NCBI RefSeq assembly: GCF_023101685.1
Contig: NZ_CP082164.1
Span: 682,001 to 746,000 of the forward strand
Source of the DNA: Bradyrhizobium sp. 186
GTDB lineage: Bacteria > Pseudomonadota > Alphaproteobacteria > Rhizobiales > Xanthobacteraceae
Length of the DNA stretch: 64,000 nt
Direction of reading: 5' to 3'
Positions 52,809 through 61,331 of this stretch are shown here, piece by piece. The notes under the pieces are model-generated. The model saw only the letters and a list, made by a program, of their open reading frames with translations. It did not search any database and was not told the origin of the DNA. The stretch's first letter is position 1. Every line of letters begins with the position of its first letter. The translations under genes and the position numbers were made by a program.

Positions 52809-53897
52809 ATGAAGGCCGCCGTCCTCTATGAAGTCAACCAGCCGCTGGTCATCGAGGATGTCAGCCTGCCGAAGCCCGGCCCGCGCGAGGTCCTGATCCG
52901 CACGGCGGTCGCGGGCCTCTGCCATTCCGATCTGCATTTCATGGAAGGCCTCTATCCGCATCCGCTGCCCGCGGTGCTCGGCCATGAGTCCGCCGGTGTG
53001 GTCGAGCAGGTCGGCTCCGACGTCACCTATGTAAAGCCGGGCGATCACGTCGTCACTTGTCTCTCGGTGTTCTGCGGCACTTGCGACAACTGCGCCACGG
53101 GCCGCACCGTGCTCTGCACCGACACCACGGTGAAGATGCTGCCGGGCGCTTCCGACCGGATGCAATGGTCTCGCTCCGAGAAGCTGCACCAGTTCCTCAA
53201 CCTCTCGTCCTTCGCCGAGCAGATGCTGGTGCACGAGAACGCTATCGTGAAGATCCGCAAGGACATGCCGCTCGATCTTGCCGCGCTGATCGGCTGCGGT
53301 GTCATCACCGGCTACGGCGCGGTGGTGAACACCGCGAAGGTGACGGCTGGCGAAACCGTGGCCGTGATCGGCTGCGGCGGCGTCGGCATGGCCGCGATCA
53401 ACGGCGCGCAGATCGCCGGCGCCGGCCGCATCATCGCCATCGACACCAATCTCGCAAAACTCCAGCTCGCGACCAAGCTGGGTGCCACCGACATCATCAA
53501 TCCCGCCGACGGCGACATCGTCAAGCAGGTGCGCGATCTCACCAATGGCGGCGTGCAGCATTCCTTCGAGGTGCTTGGCCGCAAGGAAACCGCGGAGCAG
53601 GCCTTCGCCATGCTCGCCGCGGGCGGCACCGCCACCATCGTCGGCATGATCCCGTTCGGCCAGAAGATCGAGCTGCACGGCTTCGACTTCCTGCGCGAAC
53701 GCAGGATCCAGGGCTCCTCGATGGGCTCGAACCATTTTCGCGTCGACATGCCGCGCCTGATTGATTTCTACCTGCGTGGCCGACTGCATCTGGAGGACTG
53801 GATCTCGGCCAAGCTGAAGCTGTCCGAGATCAACGAAGGCTTTGCCAACATGAAAGCCGGCAAGACGCTGCGCAGCGTGATCATGTTTGATAGTTGA
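52809..53897 (+). CDS. Zinc-dependent alcohol dehydrogenase (MDR, class III-like)
   Basis: Enzyme of 362 residues. Catalytic zinc ligands are Cys38 (AGLCHSDLHF) and His61 with GHESAG; four structural-zinc cysteines follow in CGTCDNCATGRTVLC (about 90-104). The NAD-binding loop is VIGCGGVGMAAINGAQ near 190. Overall order matches the NDMA-dependent or class III-like branch. The start ATG 52809 comes after GGGAGTGC. Directly after the acyl-CoA dehydrogenase gene, so it may oxidise an alcohol from the same pathway. Confidence 0.92.
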   Translation: MKAAVLYEVNQPLVIEDVSLPKPGPREVLIRTAVAGLCHSDLHFMEGLYPHPLPAVLGHESAGVVEQVGSDVTYVKPGDHVVTCLSVFCGTCDNCATGRTVLCTDTTVKMLPGASDRMQWSRSEKLHQFLNLSSFAEQMLVHENAIVKIRKDMPLDLAALIGCGVITGYGAVVNTAKVTAGETVAVIGCGGVGMAAINGAQIAGAGRIIAIDTNLAKLQLATKLGATDIINPADGDIVKQVRDLTNGGVQHSFEVLGRKETAEQAFAMLAAGGTATIVGMIPFGQKIELHGFDFLRERRIQGSSMGSNHFRVDMPRLIDFYLRGRLHLEDWISAKLKLSEINEGFANMKAGKTLRSVIMFDS

Positions 53898-53908
53898 ACC
53901 AACCTAGG

Positions 53909-54014
53909 TGTCATCGCCCGGCTTGACCGGGCGATCCAGTACGCCGCGGCGGCTGTTGTGTGAACCAACTACTGCCGCGGAGTACTGGATGCCCCGCCTT
54001 CGCGGGGCATGACA
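53909..54014. repeat. 106-base dispersed palindromic element
   Basis: Begins TGTCATCGCCCGGCTTGACC and ends GGGGCATGACA. Internal pairing ATCCAGTACGCCGCGG with CCGCGGAGTACTGGAT, plus two small hairpins at the ends. Located between convergent genes. Confidence 0.8.
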
Positions 54015-55487
54015 TCAATCATCAAACATCTTCGGCGGCACGAACCCGCCGAACTCGCGCTCCATCAGTTCGGCGAGCTTCAACGGCGTGCGGTCCTCGA
54101 GGAATGGGCCGATGATCTGGACGCCGACCGGCAGGCCTTCCTTCGATAGACCGAGCGGAACGGCGGTTGCCGGCAGGCCCGTCAGCGTGGCGATGCCGGG
54201 CCAGGCAAGCTGATCCGGATAGACATGGTCCTTGCCATCGATATTGATCCGGCGCATCTCCTGCTGCGGTGAATGATCATGGGGATAGGCCGGGGTCGGC
54301 ATGATCGGGCAAATCACCGCATCGAATGTCTTGAACAATTGCCGCCATTGCGCGCGCAGCCCGGCACGCGCCCCCTCGTCGAATACCCAGGCCTGGTGTG
54401 TGCTGGTCATGCCGCGCAGCCGCTCGGCAGAAAGGCTCTTGTCGTCAGGTGAGAGCTGCGCCGCGCCGGCACGCGCGCTGGCGAGAATGTCCGGCGGAAG
54501 GAAGGCGCCGAGAAAGCTCATCAGCATGCGCATGTAGAGGCGAGAGGCTTCCGTAAAGTCGGGAAACAGCGGGCTTTCGCGCGCTATGCTCGCGCCTGCG
54601 CTCGACACTTGTCCCGCGAGCGTCTCGATCGCGCCACGAACATCGGCATTCGCAGGCAGCAACGGGTGGCTGTCGATCACCAGCAGGCGAAAATCCCCCA
54701 GCTTGCGGTGTCGCGCATCCGGCAGCGCGAGTTTGTATCCGATGCCCTGGTCCAACGGATCGGGGCCCGCCATCACGTCCAGGAGCAGGGTCAGATCGGC
54801 CGCACTCCGTGCCATCGGACCGATCACCGCCATATCGCGCTCCATCGGGATCGCTGGAAATGGCGGCGGCGTATGGCCACGCGTTGGACAAAGATTGTAG
54901 GTCGGCTTGTGAGCATAGACGCCGCAATGGAAGGCGGGCACACGCAACGAGCCGCCGATGTCGGACCCGAGCGAGAGTGGTCCGTAACCTGCCGCGAGCG
55001 CCGCAGACGAGCCGCCCGATGAGCCGCCGGGCGTGCGGCCGAGATCGAACGGGTTGTTCGTCGTGCCGTAGATGTCGTTGTAGCTCTGCCAGTCCGCCAA
55101 CCCAACGGGAACGTTGGTCTTGCCGAGGATAACGCCGCCTGCGTTCTTCACCCGGGCGATCGAGAGCGCGTCCTCCGCCGGCATGAAGTCCTTCTGCGGC
55201 GTCCAGCCCCAAGTCGTCGGCAGGCCTGCGAGATTGAAGGATTCCTTCACGGTGATGGGGAGGCCGAGCAGCGGCTTCCGCTCGCCACGCGCCAGCGCCG
55301 CATCTGCTTCGCGAGCCGCGCCGAGCGCGCGGTCGAAATCGCGGACGCAGATTGCGTTGACCTTGCCGTCGTGACGTTCGATGCGATCGATCGCGTCCTG
55401 CGTGAGCTCGACCGCGGAGACCTTCTTCGCGATCAACGCGGCCGACAGCTCGACCGCGCTCTTGAAACTCCATTCCGAGTTGGCCAC
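54015..55487 (-). CDS. Amidase-signature hydrolase
   Basis: Protein of 490 residues. GTG at 55487 is chosen because CAGGAG lies six bases upstream and the family N-terminus (SAVELSAALIAKKVSAVELT) starts there. The triad is complete: Lys81 (LPITVKESFNLAG), Ser156 (TPGGSSGGSSAA) and nucleophile Ser180 (GSDIGGSLRVPA). Long C-terminal region with FDAVICPIMPTPAY and ATLTGLPATAVPLG. No small GatC-like partner is next to it, unlike the amidase at 29.4 kb. Substrate unknown. Confidence 0.9.
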   Translation of the reverse strand: MANSEWSFKSAVELSAALIAKKVSAVELTQDAIDRIERHDGKVNAICVRDFDRALGAAREADAALARGERKPLLGLPITVKESFNLAGLPTTWGWTPQKDFMPAEDALSIARVKNAGGVILGKTNVPVGLADWQSYNDIYGTTNNPFDLGRTPGGSSGGSSAALAAGYGPLSLGSDIGGSLRVPAFHCGVYAHKPTYNLCPTRGHTPPPFPAIPMERDMAVIGPMARSAADLTLLLDVMAGPDPLDQGIGYKLALPDARHRKLGDFRLLVIDSHPLLPANADVRGAIETLAGQVSSAGASIARESPLFPDFTEASRLYMRMLMSFLGAFLPPDILASARAGAAQLSPDDKSLSAERLRGMTSTHQAWVFDEGARAGLRAQWRQLFKTFDAVICPIMPTPAYPHDHSPQQEMRRINIDGKDHVYPDQLAWPGIATLTGLPATAVPLGLSKEGLPVGVQIIGPFLEDRTPLKLAELMEREFGGFVPPKMFDD

Positions 55488-55585
55488 GACGTGCTCCTGC
55501 GCTTCATTGACGAGATGATGCGCAGTTTGGCCAAACGCCGCAACCGCCGTTTGATCGCGATTGCCATGCGAACCGATGTGGAGGC

Positions 55586-56557
55586 TTACGCCGCCCCGAT
55601 CAATATCCCCACCGCCAGCACGATGGCGCCGCCGAGCACGATCTGGAACACCGCCTGGAGGAATGGCGTGTCCATGTAGCGCGCGCGGATGAAGGCGATC
55701 GCCCACAATTCGAAGAACACGACGACGCCGGCGATTCCCGTCGCGATCCAGAATGCGTTCGGCCAGCTGTCCGGCACGAGATAAGGCAGGGTGTGGCCGA
55801 GCCCGCCGAGCGTTGTCATCGCCCCGCAGGTGATGCCGCGAAGCCAGGGCGAGCCGCGGCCGGTCAGCGAGCCGTCATCAGACAGTGCTTCCGCAAACCC
55901 CATGCTGATGCCGGCGCCGATCGAGGCGGCGAGGCCGACCAGAAACGTCTGCCAGTTCTGGTGGGTGGCGAAGGCGGCGGCGAACAGCGGCGCCAGCGTC
56001 GAGACCGAGCCGTCCATCAGGCCGGCGAGACCCGGCTGGACATATTGCAGCACGAACATCCGCCGACGCGTGCGGTCTTCTTCGGCGCGCACGTCGGGCT
56101 TCAGGAACTCGTCGGTGAGCGCGACGGCGCGATTCTCGTGGTGTTTCTCTTCCTCGGCGAGATCGCCGAGCAGGCGGCGTACGCCGACATCCTCTGCCCG
56201 CTCGGCGGCCTTCACGTAAAAGCGCTCGGCCTCGAGCTCCATGGTCTCGACTTCTTTCCGGATCGTGTCGAGCGGCAGGTTCTTGGTCAGCCAGATCGGG
56301 CGCCGCCGCAAAAAGCCTTTGACGTCATCGCGGCGGATCGGCGGCAGATGCGGGCCGAAGCGTTCTTCGTAGAGTTTTAGCAGGCGATGCCGGTGACCGC
56401 GCTCTTCCTCGGCCATCTCTTCGAAGATCTTTGCCGTGTCCGGGTAGCGTTCCCTCAAATCTTCGGCGAAGGTCATGTAGATGCGGCTGTCCTGCTCCTC
56501 GGAGGAAATCGCGACCGCAAGCACCTCGCGCTCGGTCAAATCGGCAAAGTTCTTCAC
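55586..56557 (-). CDS. mbfA: MbfA-like membrane-bound ferritin / iron exporter
   Basis: Protein of 323 residues joining an N-terminal erythrin/ferritin-like di-iron domain (1-160; [20 protein letters not shown] and [13 protein letters not shown] supply E-x-x-H ligands) to a C-terminal VIT1/CCC1-type membrane domain (170-323; [34 protein letters not shown], then three further segments). The same architecture is known as MbfA in Bradyrhizobium and Agrobacterium, where it exports iron and protects from iron and peroxide stress and is repressed by Irr in low iron. The start is GTG at 56557. An Irr box lies on its promoter, which supports the call strongly. Confidence 0.93.
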   Translation of the reverse strand: MKNFADLTEREVLAVAISSEEQDSRIYMTFAEDLRERYPDTAKIFEEMAEEERGHRHRLLKLYEERFGPHLPPIRRDDVKGFLRRRPIWLTKNLPLDTIRKEVETMELEAERFYVKAAERAEDVGVRRLLGDLAEEEKHHENRAVALTDEFLKPDVRAEEDRTRRRMFVLQYVQPGLAGLMDGSVSTLAPLFAAAFATHQNWQTFLVGLAASIGAGISMGFAEALSDDGSLTGRGSPWLRGITCGAMTTLGGLGHTLPYLVPDSWPNAFWIATGIAGVVVFFELWAIAFIRARYMDTPFLQAVFQIVLGGAIVLAVGILIGAA

Positions 56558-56577
56558 GGATGGACCTGTCCCACTAG

Positions 56578-56594
56578 TTTAGAATAATTCTAAA
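56578..56594 (-). promoter_or_regulatory. Iron control element (Irr box) on the mbfA promoter
   Basis: TTTAGAATAATTCTAAA is an inverted TTTAGAA/TTCTAAA pair with three bases between, which matches the ICE motif bound by Irr. It covers the predicted transcription start of mbfA. Confidence 0.85.
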
Positions 56595-56595
56595 C

Positions 56596-56624
56596 TATAT
56601 AAGGCGCCCTTGTTCCCAGGTCAA
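56596..56624 (-). promoter_or_regulatory. mbfA promoter
   Basis: On the minus strand, -35 TTGACC (56619-56624), a 17-base spacer and -10 TATATA (56596-56601). The Irr box begins two bases downstream of the -10, so bound Irr would block initiation. Confidence 0.7.
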
Positions 56625-56625
56625 A

Positions 56626-57774
56626 TCACGCGGTGCGGGCCTTGGCCAGAAAGTCGAGCAGCAACCGGCTCACCTCGGCCGGCTGCTCCTGCTGCACCCA
56701 ATGGCCGGCACGGTCGACGAGATGGCAGCCGAGCATGTTGGTGGAGGCGCTGGCCTGCATCGCCTCGATCACGCCAGGGCGTTGATAGATGCCCCAGTCT
56801 TGCCGGCCGGCGATGAAGCAGGAGGGCACGTCGATGGTCCGGCCGCTGAACAGCTGAAGCTCGTTGTTGAAATCGCCTGAAGTGCCGCATCGATACCATT
56901 GCAGCCCGCCCTGGAATCCGGTGCGGCTATATTCGGCGCTGTAGTACGCGAGCTCGCTGTCCGGCAGCCAGCCATTGGCGGCGATATCGGCCGGCGAGGG
57001 CATCTCCTTCGCGACTGTCTCCGCCATGGTCTCGTGGAGGTCCATCACATAATAGGTCGGCAGCTTTGCCAGCTCTCCCGCCGACCATGACTTGAGCGGA
57101 TAGGGCTTGTTGTCAGCCCAGTCCGCGCTCTTGTGATGGTAGTAGGCGCGCAGGAAAGCGTGCAGCCCCTGCGGCGCACGATGCATGTCGGCGTTGGCGT
57201 CGAACGTCGAATAGTACCATTGGTAATGCTTGCGCGGCCGCGGCAGCGCGGCGAGCTCGCGATGCACGGGATCCACGGCCTGCGGCTTCGCTATCGCGTC
57301 GGCGGTATCGAACGGCAGCGGCGGCGATCCGCCGAACGGCGCGCTCATCATCACCACCGAACGGAACACGTCGGGCCGCATCAGCGCGCACCACGCCGCG
57401 ACCGGGCTTCCGAAATCATGCCCGACCACGTCGACCTGCTTGTAGCCGAACGCCGACACCAGCCCGAGCGCATCGCGGACCAGGTTGAAGAGGCGGAACG
57501 GCGCAAGATCACCGTCGTAATCGGCGTCCCATCCGGTGGTGCGGCCATAGCCGCGCTGGTCCGGCGCGATCACGTGATAGCCGGCGGCGGCCAGTGCCGG
57601 CATCACCTTGCGCCAGGAGAAAGCGAGCTCCGGAAAACCATGCAACAGCAGGACGCAAGGGCGGCCCTTGGTCTCGAAGCCGGCCTCCAGCACATGCATG
57701 CACAAGCCATTGATGCCATCGACGTAGCGCGAGCGAATACCGGCGGGCAGGGGGATGTCGGGGAGATCGGACAT
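56626..57774 (-). CDS. Epoxide hydrolase-like alpha/beta hydrolase
   Basis: Protein of 382 residues from ATG 57774 (CGAGGAAACATT upstream). The HGFPE oxyanion motif is at 45-49, nucleophile Asp120 in VVGHDFGSP, an acid in GRQDWGIYQ (about 325) and His in RAGHWVQQEQP (about 360). An Asp nucleophile with these surroundings is typical of soluble epoxide hydrolases and fluoroacetate dehalogenases. The lid has a long insertion (about 175-265) containing HYQWYYSTF, where epoxide hydrolases keep ring-opening tyrosines. Substrate unknown. Confidence 0.88.
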   Translation of the reverse strand: MSDLPDIPLPAGIRSRYVDGINGLCMHVLEAGFETKGRPCVLLLHGFPELAFSWRKVMPALAAAGYHVIAPDQRGYGRTTGWDADYDGDLAPFRLFNLVRDALGLVSAFGYKQVDVVGHDFGSPVAAWCALMRPDVFRSVVMMSAPFGGSPPLPFDTADAIAKPQAVDPVHRELAALPRPRKHYQWYYSTFDANADMHRAPQGLHAFLRAYYHHKSADWADNKPYPLKSWSAGELAKLPTYYVMDLHETMAETVAKEMPSPADIAANGWLPDSELAYYSAEYSRTGFQGGLQWYRCGTSGDFNNELQLFSGRTIDVPSCFIAGRQDWGIYQRPGVIEAMQASASTNMLGCHLVDRAGHWVQQEQPAEVSRLLLDFLAKARTA

Positions 57775-57785
57775 AATGTTTCCTC

Positions 57786-57899
57786 GTCGTGGCCGGACAA
57801 AAGCGCGAAGCGCGTCTTCACAAAGTTCCGGCCATCCATGTTCTTCGTTGCCGTCGGATTGTAAGAACGTGGATGGCCGGGACAAGCCCGGCCATGACG
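57786..57899. repeat. Dispersed palindromic element between hydrolase genes
   Basis: Left arm GTCGTGGCCGGACAAAAGCG with TTCCGGCCATCCATGTTCTT, right arm AAGAACGTGGATGGCCGGGA ending GGCCATGACGT. About 114 bases. Lies between two genes of the same direction. Confidence 0.75.
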
Positions 57900-57922
57900 T
57901 GAAGAAACAGGAAATCCCGGCG

Positions 57923-58792
57923 CTACGCCGCAGCGCAGACAAACCCGTTGCCCTTGCGCTTGATCTTCCCCACCGACGGTGACGGGAAATGCGCGGTGCA
58001 GCACAGTGTGTCGGTGTCGCAATAGCGCTCCAGGAAGCTGCGGCGCGTGGTCGCCGCCCGCGCCTGGTCGACGTCGAACTTCACTGACATCTCCGGATAG
58101 AGCGTCTGGATCGGCGAATGCATGAGATCGCCACTGAAGACAGCGTCATCCTTGCCGCGGCCGAAGGTGAAGGCGACGTGGCCGGGCGTGTGGCCCGGTG
58201 TCGGCAGGATGCGGACGTGATCGCCGATCTGATGATCGTTGCCGACGATCTCGTGCCGCTTGGCTTCGACCACCGGCAGCACGCTGTCCACGAAAGGCGG
58301 CACTTCCGCCTTCGCGTTCTGAGCCGACCAATGGTCAAACTCCTGCTTGGCGAAGACGTAGCGCGCCTTCGGGAAGGTCGGCACCCAGCGGCCGTTCTCG
58401 AGCCGCGTGTTCCAGCCGACGTGATCGACGTGGAGATGCGTGCACATCACGAAGTCGATGTCGTCAACGGAAAAGCCGGCGCCGGCGAGCCCGCGCAGAT
58501 AGGTGTCGTCCGTCTTCATGTTCCATTTCGGCCGCTGCGGCCGCGGCTTGTCGTTGCCGATGCAGCTGTCGACCAGGATGGTGTGGTGCGGCGTCTTGAT
58601 CACATAGGATTGGAAGCAGAGGATCAGCGTATCCTGCTCGTCCAGCGCTTTCGCCTTACGCATCCATGCGCGGTTCTCGGCCAGCACCTCCGGTGTCAGC
58701 CCGGGCAACATCTCCAGCGCCGGCAGGAAGGTTGTCTCCTGCTCGATGACGCGATGAATGGTAAGATCGCCGACCGAGAATTTGAGGCTCAT
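57923..58792 (-). CDS. Metallo-beta-lactamase-fold hydrolase
   Basis: Protein of 289 residues. Zinc motif CTHLHVDHVGWN (HxHxDH) near residue 117, TPGHTPGH near 200, GDLMHSP near 220 and a late histidine in CTAHFPSP near 270. Ribosome site GGGAGTTCTC before ATG 58792. It shares the stretch HVDHVGWNT, VPTFPKARYVF with the frameshifted gene at 62.4-63.2 kb, so both belong to the same subfamily. A lactonase- or arylsulfatase-like activity is possible; the substrate is unknown. Confidence 0.9.
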   Translation of the reverse strand: MSLKFSVGDLTIHRVIEQETTFLPALEMLPGLTPEVLAENRAWMRKAKALDEQDTLILCFQSYVIKTPHHTILVDSCIGNDKPRPQRPKWNMKTDDTYLRGLAGAGFSVDDIDFVMCTHLHVDHVGWNTRLENGRWVPTFPKARYVFAKQEFDHWSAQNAKAEVPPFVDSVLPVVEAKRHEIVGNDHQIGDHVRILPTPGHTPGHVAFTFGRGKDDAVFSGDLMHSPIQTLYPEMSVKFDVDQARAATTRRSFLERYCDTDTLCCTAHFPSPSVGKIKRKGNGFVCAAA

Positions 58793-58807
58793 GAGAACTC
58801 CCGCGAT

Positions 58808-59419
58808 TTACGCAGCCGGCGGCACCGAGATTTTCACGGAGGGCCGCTCCAGCATCTTCTGGTGGAAGGCGTCGAGCTTCGGATAGGCCTTGCGCCAGCC
58901 GCAGTCGGCGAAGCGGAAATCGGCATAGCCGAGCACGCAGACGAGGCCGATTTGCGAGATGTCGAACGGCCCGTTGAGGACATCAGGCATGCTCTCGAAG
59001 CGCGCCATTCCGGTCCAGGCCCGGTTCCAGTGGTCGTCCGACCACGCCTGCCATTGCAGGCCTTGCGGCCGCACCATCTTCTCGTAGCGGCAGAGCAGCA
59101 TGGAATCGAGCATGCCGTTGATCAGGGAGTGGTTGGTCTTGGCCTTCCAGCGCCGCGGACCGTAATCCGGGATCAGGCTGCCGCCGACCATCTCGTTGAG
59201 ATATTCGACGATGACGTAGGAATCGAGGATCACGTCACCGTCATTGGTGATCAGCACCGGCAGCTTCTTCAACGGCGTGATGCGCGAATAGTCCTCGTTG
59301 GCCTGCCCCGGTGCAACGGTCGCGGGCGTGAATTCGATCTTGTCGATCAGCCCGAGCTCGATCGCAGCGATGCGCACCTTGCGCGCGAAGGGTGAGGCGG
59401 CGGAGAAGGTGAGTTTCAT
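58808..59419 (-). CDS. Glutathione S-transferase family protein
   Basis: Protein of 203 residues. The thioredoxin-like N-terminal domain has the Ser-type active site ASPFARKVRIAA and the cis-Pro region KKLPVLITNDGDVILDSYVIVEYL, followed by an all-helical C-terminal domain (about 85-200). It starts 15 bases upstream of the MBL gene in the same direction and is probably co-transcribed. Possible roles are detoxification or thiol transfer on the MBL/epoxide substrates. Confidence 0.9.
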   Translation of the reverse strand: MKLTFSAASPFARKVRIAAIELGLIDKIEFTPATVAPGQANEDYSRITPLKKLPVLITNDGDVILDSYVIVEYLNEMVGGSLIPDYGPRRWKAKTNHSLINGMLDSMLLCRYEKMVRPQGLQWQAWSDDHWNRAWTGMARFESMPDVLNGPFDISQIGLVCVLGYADFRFADCGWRKAYPKLDAFHQKMLERPSVKISVPPAA

Positions 59420-59450
59420 TTCAAGTATCCGTCAATGAACCGATTTGTCT

Positions 59451-59478
59451 CGTCATTGCGAGGAGCAAAGCGACGAAG
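59451..59478. repeat. Left half of a P3 palindrome split by the insertion sequence
   Basis: CGTCATTGCGAGGAGCAAAG followed by CGACGAAG, the left arm of the P3 element known intact at 49927-50000. The right arm resumes at 61252. Confidence 0.85.
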
Positions 59479-59553
59479 ATTCCATGGGGAGTGGATAGCG
59501 ACCAGGTCTGAGGCCAGACTGAGGTTGCTGACCCCCTCAACCTGGAGACGACG

Positions 59554-60735
59554 ATGTTGCTCGATCATCCTTCCGACGGACCGACCGCTATCCGGACGCA
59601 GTTTGGCGCAATTTTTGTGTCTTTGGAACTGAGCCGTTCGACGTGGGTGATTACGTCACTTTCGCCTGGTACGGGCGAGAAGATGTCCAGGCACAGCGTC
59701 ACGGCCGGCGATACGGCTGAGCTGATGAAGCTGTTTGCGGAACTCAGGCGCAAGGCGGAGGCCAGGACCCGCGAGAGCTATCCGATCATCACGATCCAGG
59801 AAGCTGGGCTGGACGGGTTCTGGCTGCACCGTGTTCTGCAACAGAACGGCATTGAGAGCCACGTGGTCGATCCCGCCTCGATTGCGACGTCGCGACGGCG
59901 GCGGCGGGCCAAGACTGACAGGCTCGATGGCGAGGCGCTGTTGCGGGCGCTTCTGGCCTACAAGCGCGGCGAGCCGCGGGTCTGTGCGATGGTGGTTGCG
60001 CCCTCGCCTGAAGAGGAGGACCGGCGCAGGCTGTGTCGCGAACGAGCGACGCTGATCGCCGAGCGCATCACGCATGTGAACCGGATCAAGGGTCTTCTGT
60101 TCGCGCAGGGGATATCCGACTACGTGCCGCTGCGGCGCAATCGGCGGGCGCGGCTTGAGGCCTTGCGCACGGGCGACGGGCGGGAGCTGCCTTCGCATTT
60201 GAAGGCGCAGATCGGCCGCGAGCTCGATCGGGTCGAACTGCTTCTGGAACAGATCAAGGCGGTCGAGGCCGCGCGAGATGCTCTGCTGGCCGCAGCCCGG
60301 AAGCCTGCAGACAAGAACGCTGCAGACAAGGTCGCGCCGGATCCGGTGGCGATGCTGCTGGCCTTGAAAGGGCTCGGCGCCAACTTTGCGGCCGTGCTCT
60401 GGTCGGAGGCGTTCTACCGGCAGTTCTCCAACCGCCGCCAGGTCGCCGCCTATGCGGGGCTTGCGGCGACGCCGTGGCAAAGCGGAGGCATCCGGCACGA
60501 GCAGGGCGTGTCGAAGGCCGGCAATCCCAGGCTGCGGACCACAATGATCCAGCTCGCCTGGCTGTGGATACGTCACCAGCCGCAGTCGGCCCTGACGCGC
60601 TGGTTCAAGGAGCGAAGCCCGCAAGGCCGCAAGCGCGCGATCGTGGCGCTGGCGCGCAAGCTTCTCGTGACCTTGTGGAAGTATGTCACCGCGGGCGAGA
60701 CCATCGAGGGGGCCGTGATGAAGCCCGCCGCCTGA
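59554..60735 (+). CDS. IS110-family transposase (DEDD/Tnp_20 recombinase)
   Basis: Protein of 393 residues. The N-terminal DEDD RuvC-like domain has FVSLELSRSTWVIT (first acidic residue in place of the usual Asp is Glu25), TIQEAGLDGFWLHRVLQQNG and the KTDRLDGEALLRALLAYKRGE motif with two acidic residues. The C-terminal Transposase_20 domain has LLALKGLGANFAAVLWSEAF, FSNRRQVAAYAGLAATPWQSGG and GVSKAGNPRLRTTMIQLAW with the catalytic serine region. Start ATG 59554 after CCTGGAGACG. IS110 enzymes act with a structured guide (bridge/seek) RNA coded in a non-coding end of the element. Confidence 0.95.
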   Translation: MLLDHPSDGPTAIRTQFGAIFVSLELSRSTWVITSLSPGTGEKMSRHSVTAGDTAELMKLFAELRRKAEARTRESYPIITIQEAGLDGFWLHRVLQQNGIESHVVDPASIATSRRRRRAKTDRLDGEALLRALLAYKRGEPRVCAMVVAPSPEEEDRRRLCRERATLIAERITHVNRIKGLLFAQGISDYVPLRRNRRARLEALRTGDGRELPSHLKAQIGRELDRVELLLEQIKAVEAARDALLAAARKPADKNAADKVAPDPVAMLLALKGLGANFAAVLWSEAFYRQFSNRRQVAAYAGLAATPWQSGGIRHEQGVSKAGNPRLRTTMIQLAWLWIRHQPQSALTRWFKERSPQGRKRAIVALARKLLVTLWKYVTAGETIEGAVMKPAA

Positions 60736-61236
60736 TCCGGACCGCACCAAGCGGCGTGCTTCGCCGCCCGCGCGCAACGAAAGAACCATAACCCATCTGC
60801 CGAGGCCCGATCAGTCTCGGAAGATCCGGGTGGACGAACCGATGGATTGCATGGCTTCAAACGCCGCAACGAAGAATGGCCTCGTCCTCTCGAGCCTGCC
60901 CGCCGCAAGCGGAATCGTGGTGCAGTCGCCTTGTGCGACGACCGAATGTGAGTTTGATCTGGCAAGCAACCCAGATCGTCGAACCGGCTCGACCCTTGGA
61001 TCGCAAATGCGAGGATGGCAGATGCCCTGACAGAACCGCCAACGCGAGGAGCTCCTATCGGCCCAACGCACCAAGCATGATGGCGTGCTCGCTCAACTCA
61101 AGGCCAAGCCGCTTCGCGGCGGCCCTAACAGGCCGGCCTTGACTTGATCTGCGCGCGCCATCCTGCAGAACCCGCGGTCGGGACGAAGAGGTGGCTGCAG
61201 TCGAACAAAAAGGTGACTGCTCATCCTTGACACACA
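60736..61236 (+). ncRNA. Non-coding right end of the insertion sequence; candidate guide RNA locus
   Basis: About 500 bases without a credible gene between the transposase stop and the right subterminal repeat. In IS1111-type elements the guide RNA is transcribed from this side. Short matches to the target palindrome occur: TGGATTGC (60843-60850), GCGAGGAGC (61044-61052) and GACGAAG (61182-61188). The exact RNA limits cannot be drawn by eye. Confidence 0.4.
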
Positions 61237-61251
61237 CATTCCCCATGTGAG

Positions 61252-61309
61252 CAATCCAGGCTGTCGCCGCGGAGGGATTCTGGATTGCTTCGCTTCGCTC
61301 GCAATGACG
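61252..61309. repeat. Right half of the split P3 palindrome
   Basis: CAATCCAGGCTGTCGCCGCG through GGATTGCTTCGCTTCGCTCG to AATGACG. Joined to 59451-59478 it restores a P3 element. Confidence 0.85.
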
Positions 61310-61331
61310 GTGTGGCGGTGGTGGTGATCGC

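Larger units (their letters stand above)
59479..61251 (+). mobile_element. IS110/IS1111-type insertion sequence (about 1.77 kb)
   Basis: Ends are inferred from where the split P3 palindrome stops and resumes. Subterminal inverted repeats are CATGGGGAGTG at 59483-59493 and CATTCCCCATG at 61237-61247 (10 of 11 bases pair), set in by about four bases at each end, which is the IS1111-group arrangement. One transposase gene lies close to the left end, and about 500 non-coding bases make up the right end. There is no target duplication beyond a possible AG at the junctions. Confidence 0.75.

Noticed and set aside
60830..61142. Open frames of 66-88 codons in the right end of the insertion sequence
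   Set aside because: They overlap each other on both strands, lack ribosome sites and resemble no protein family. The stretch is better viewed as non-coding.
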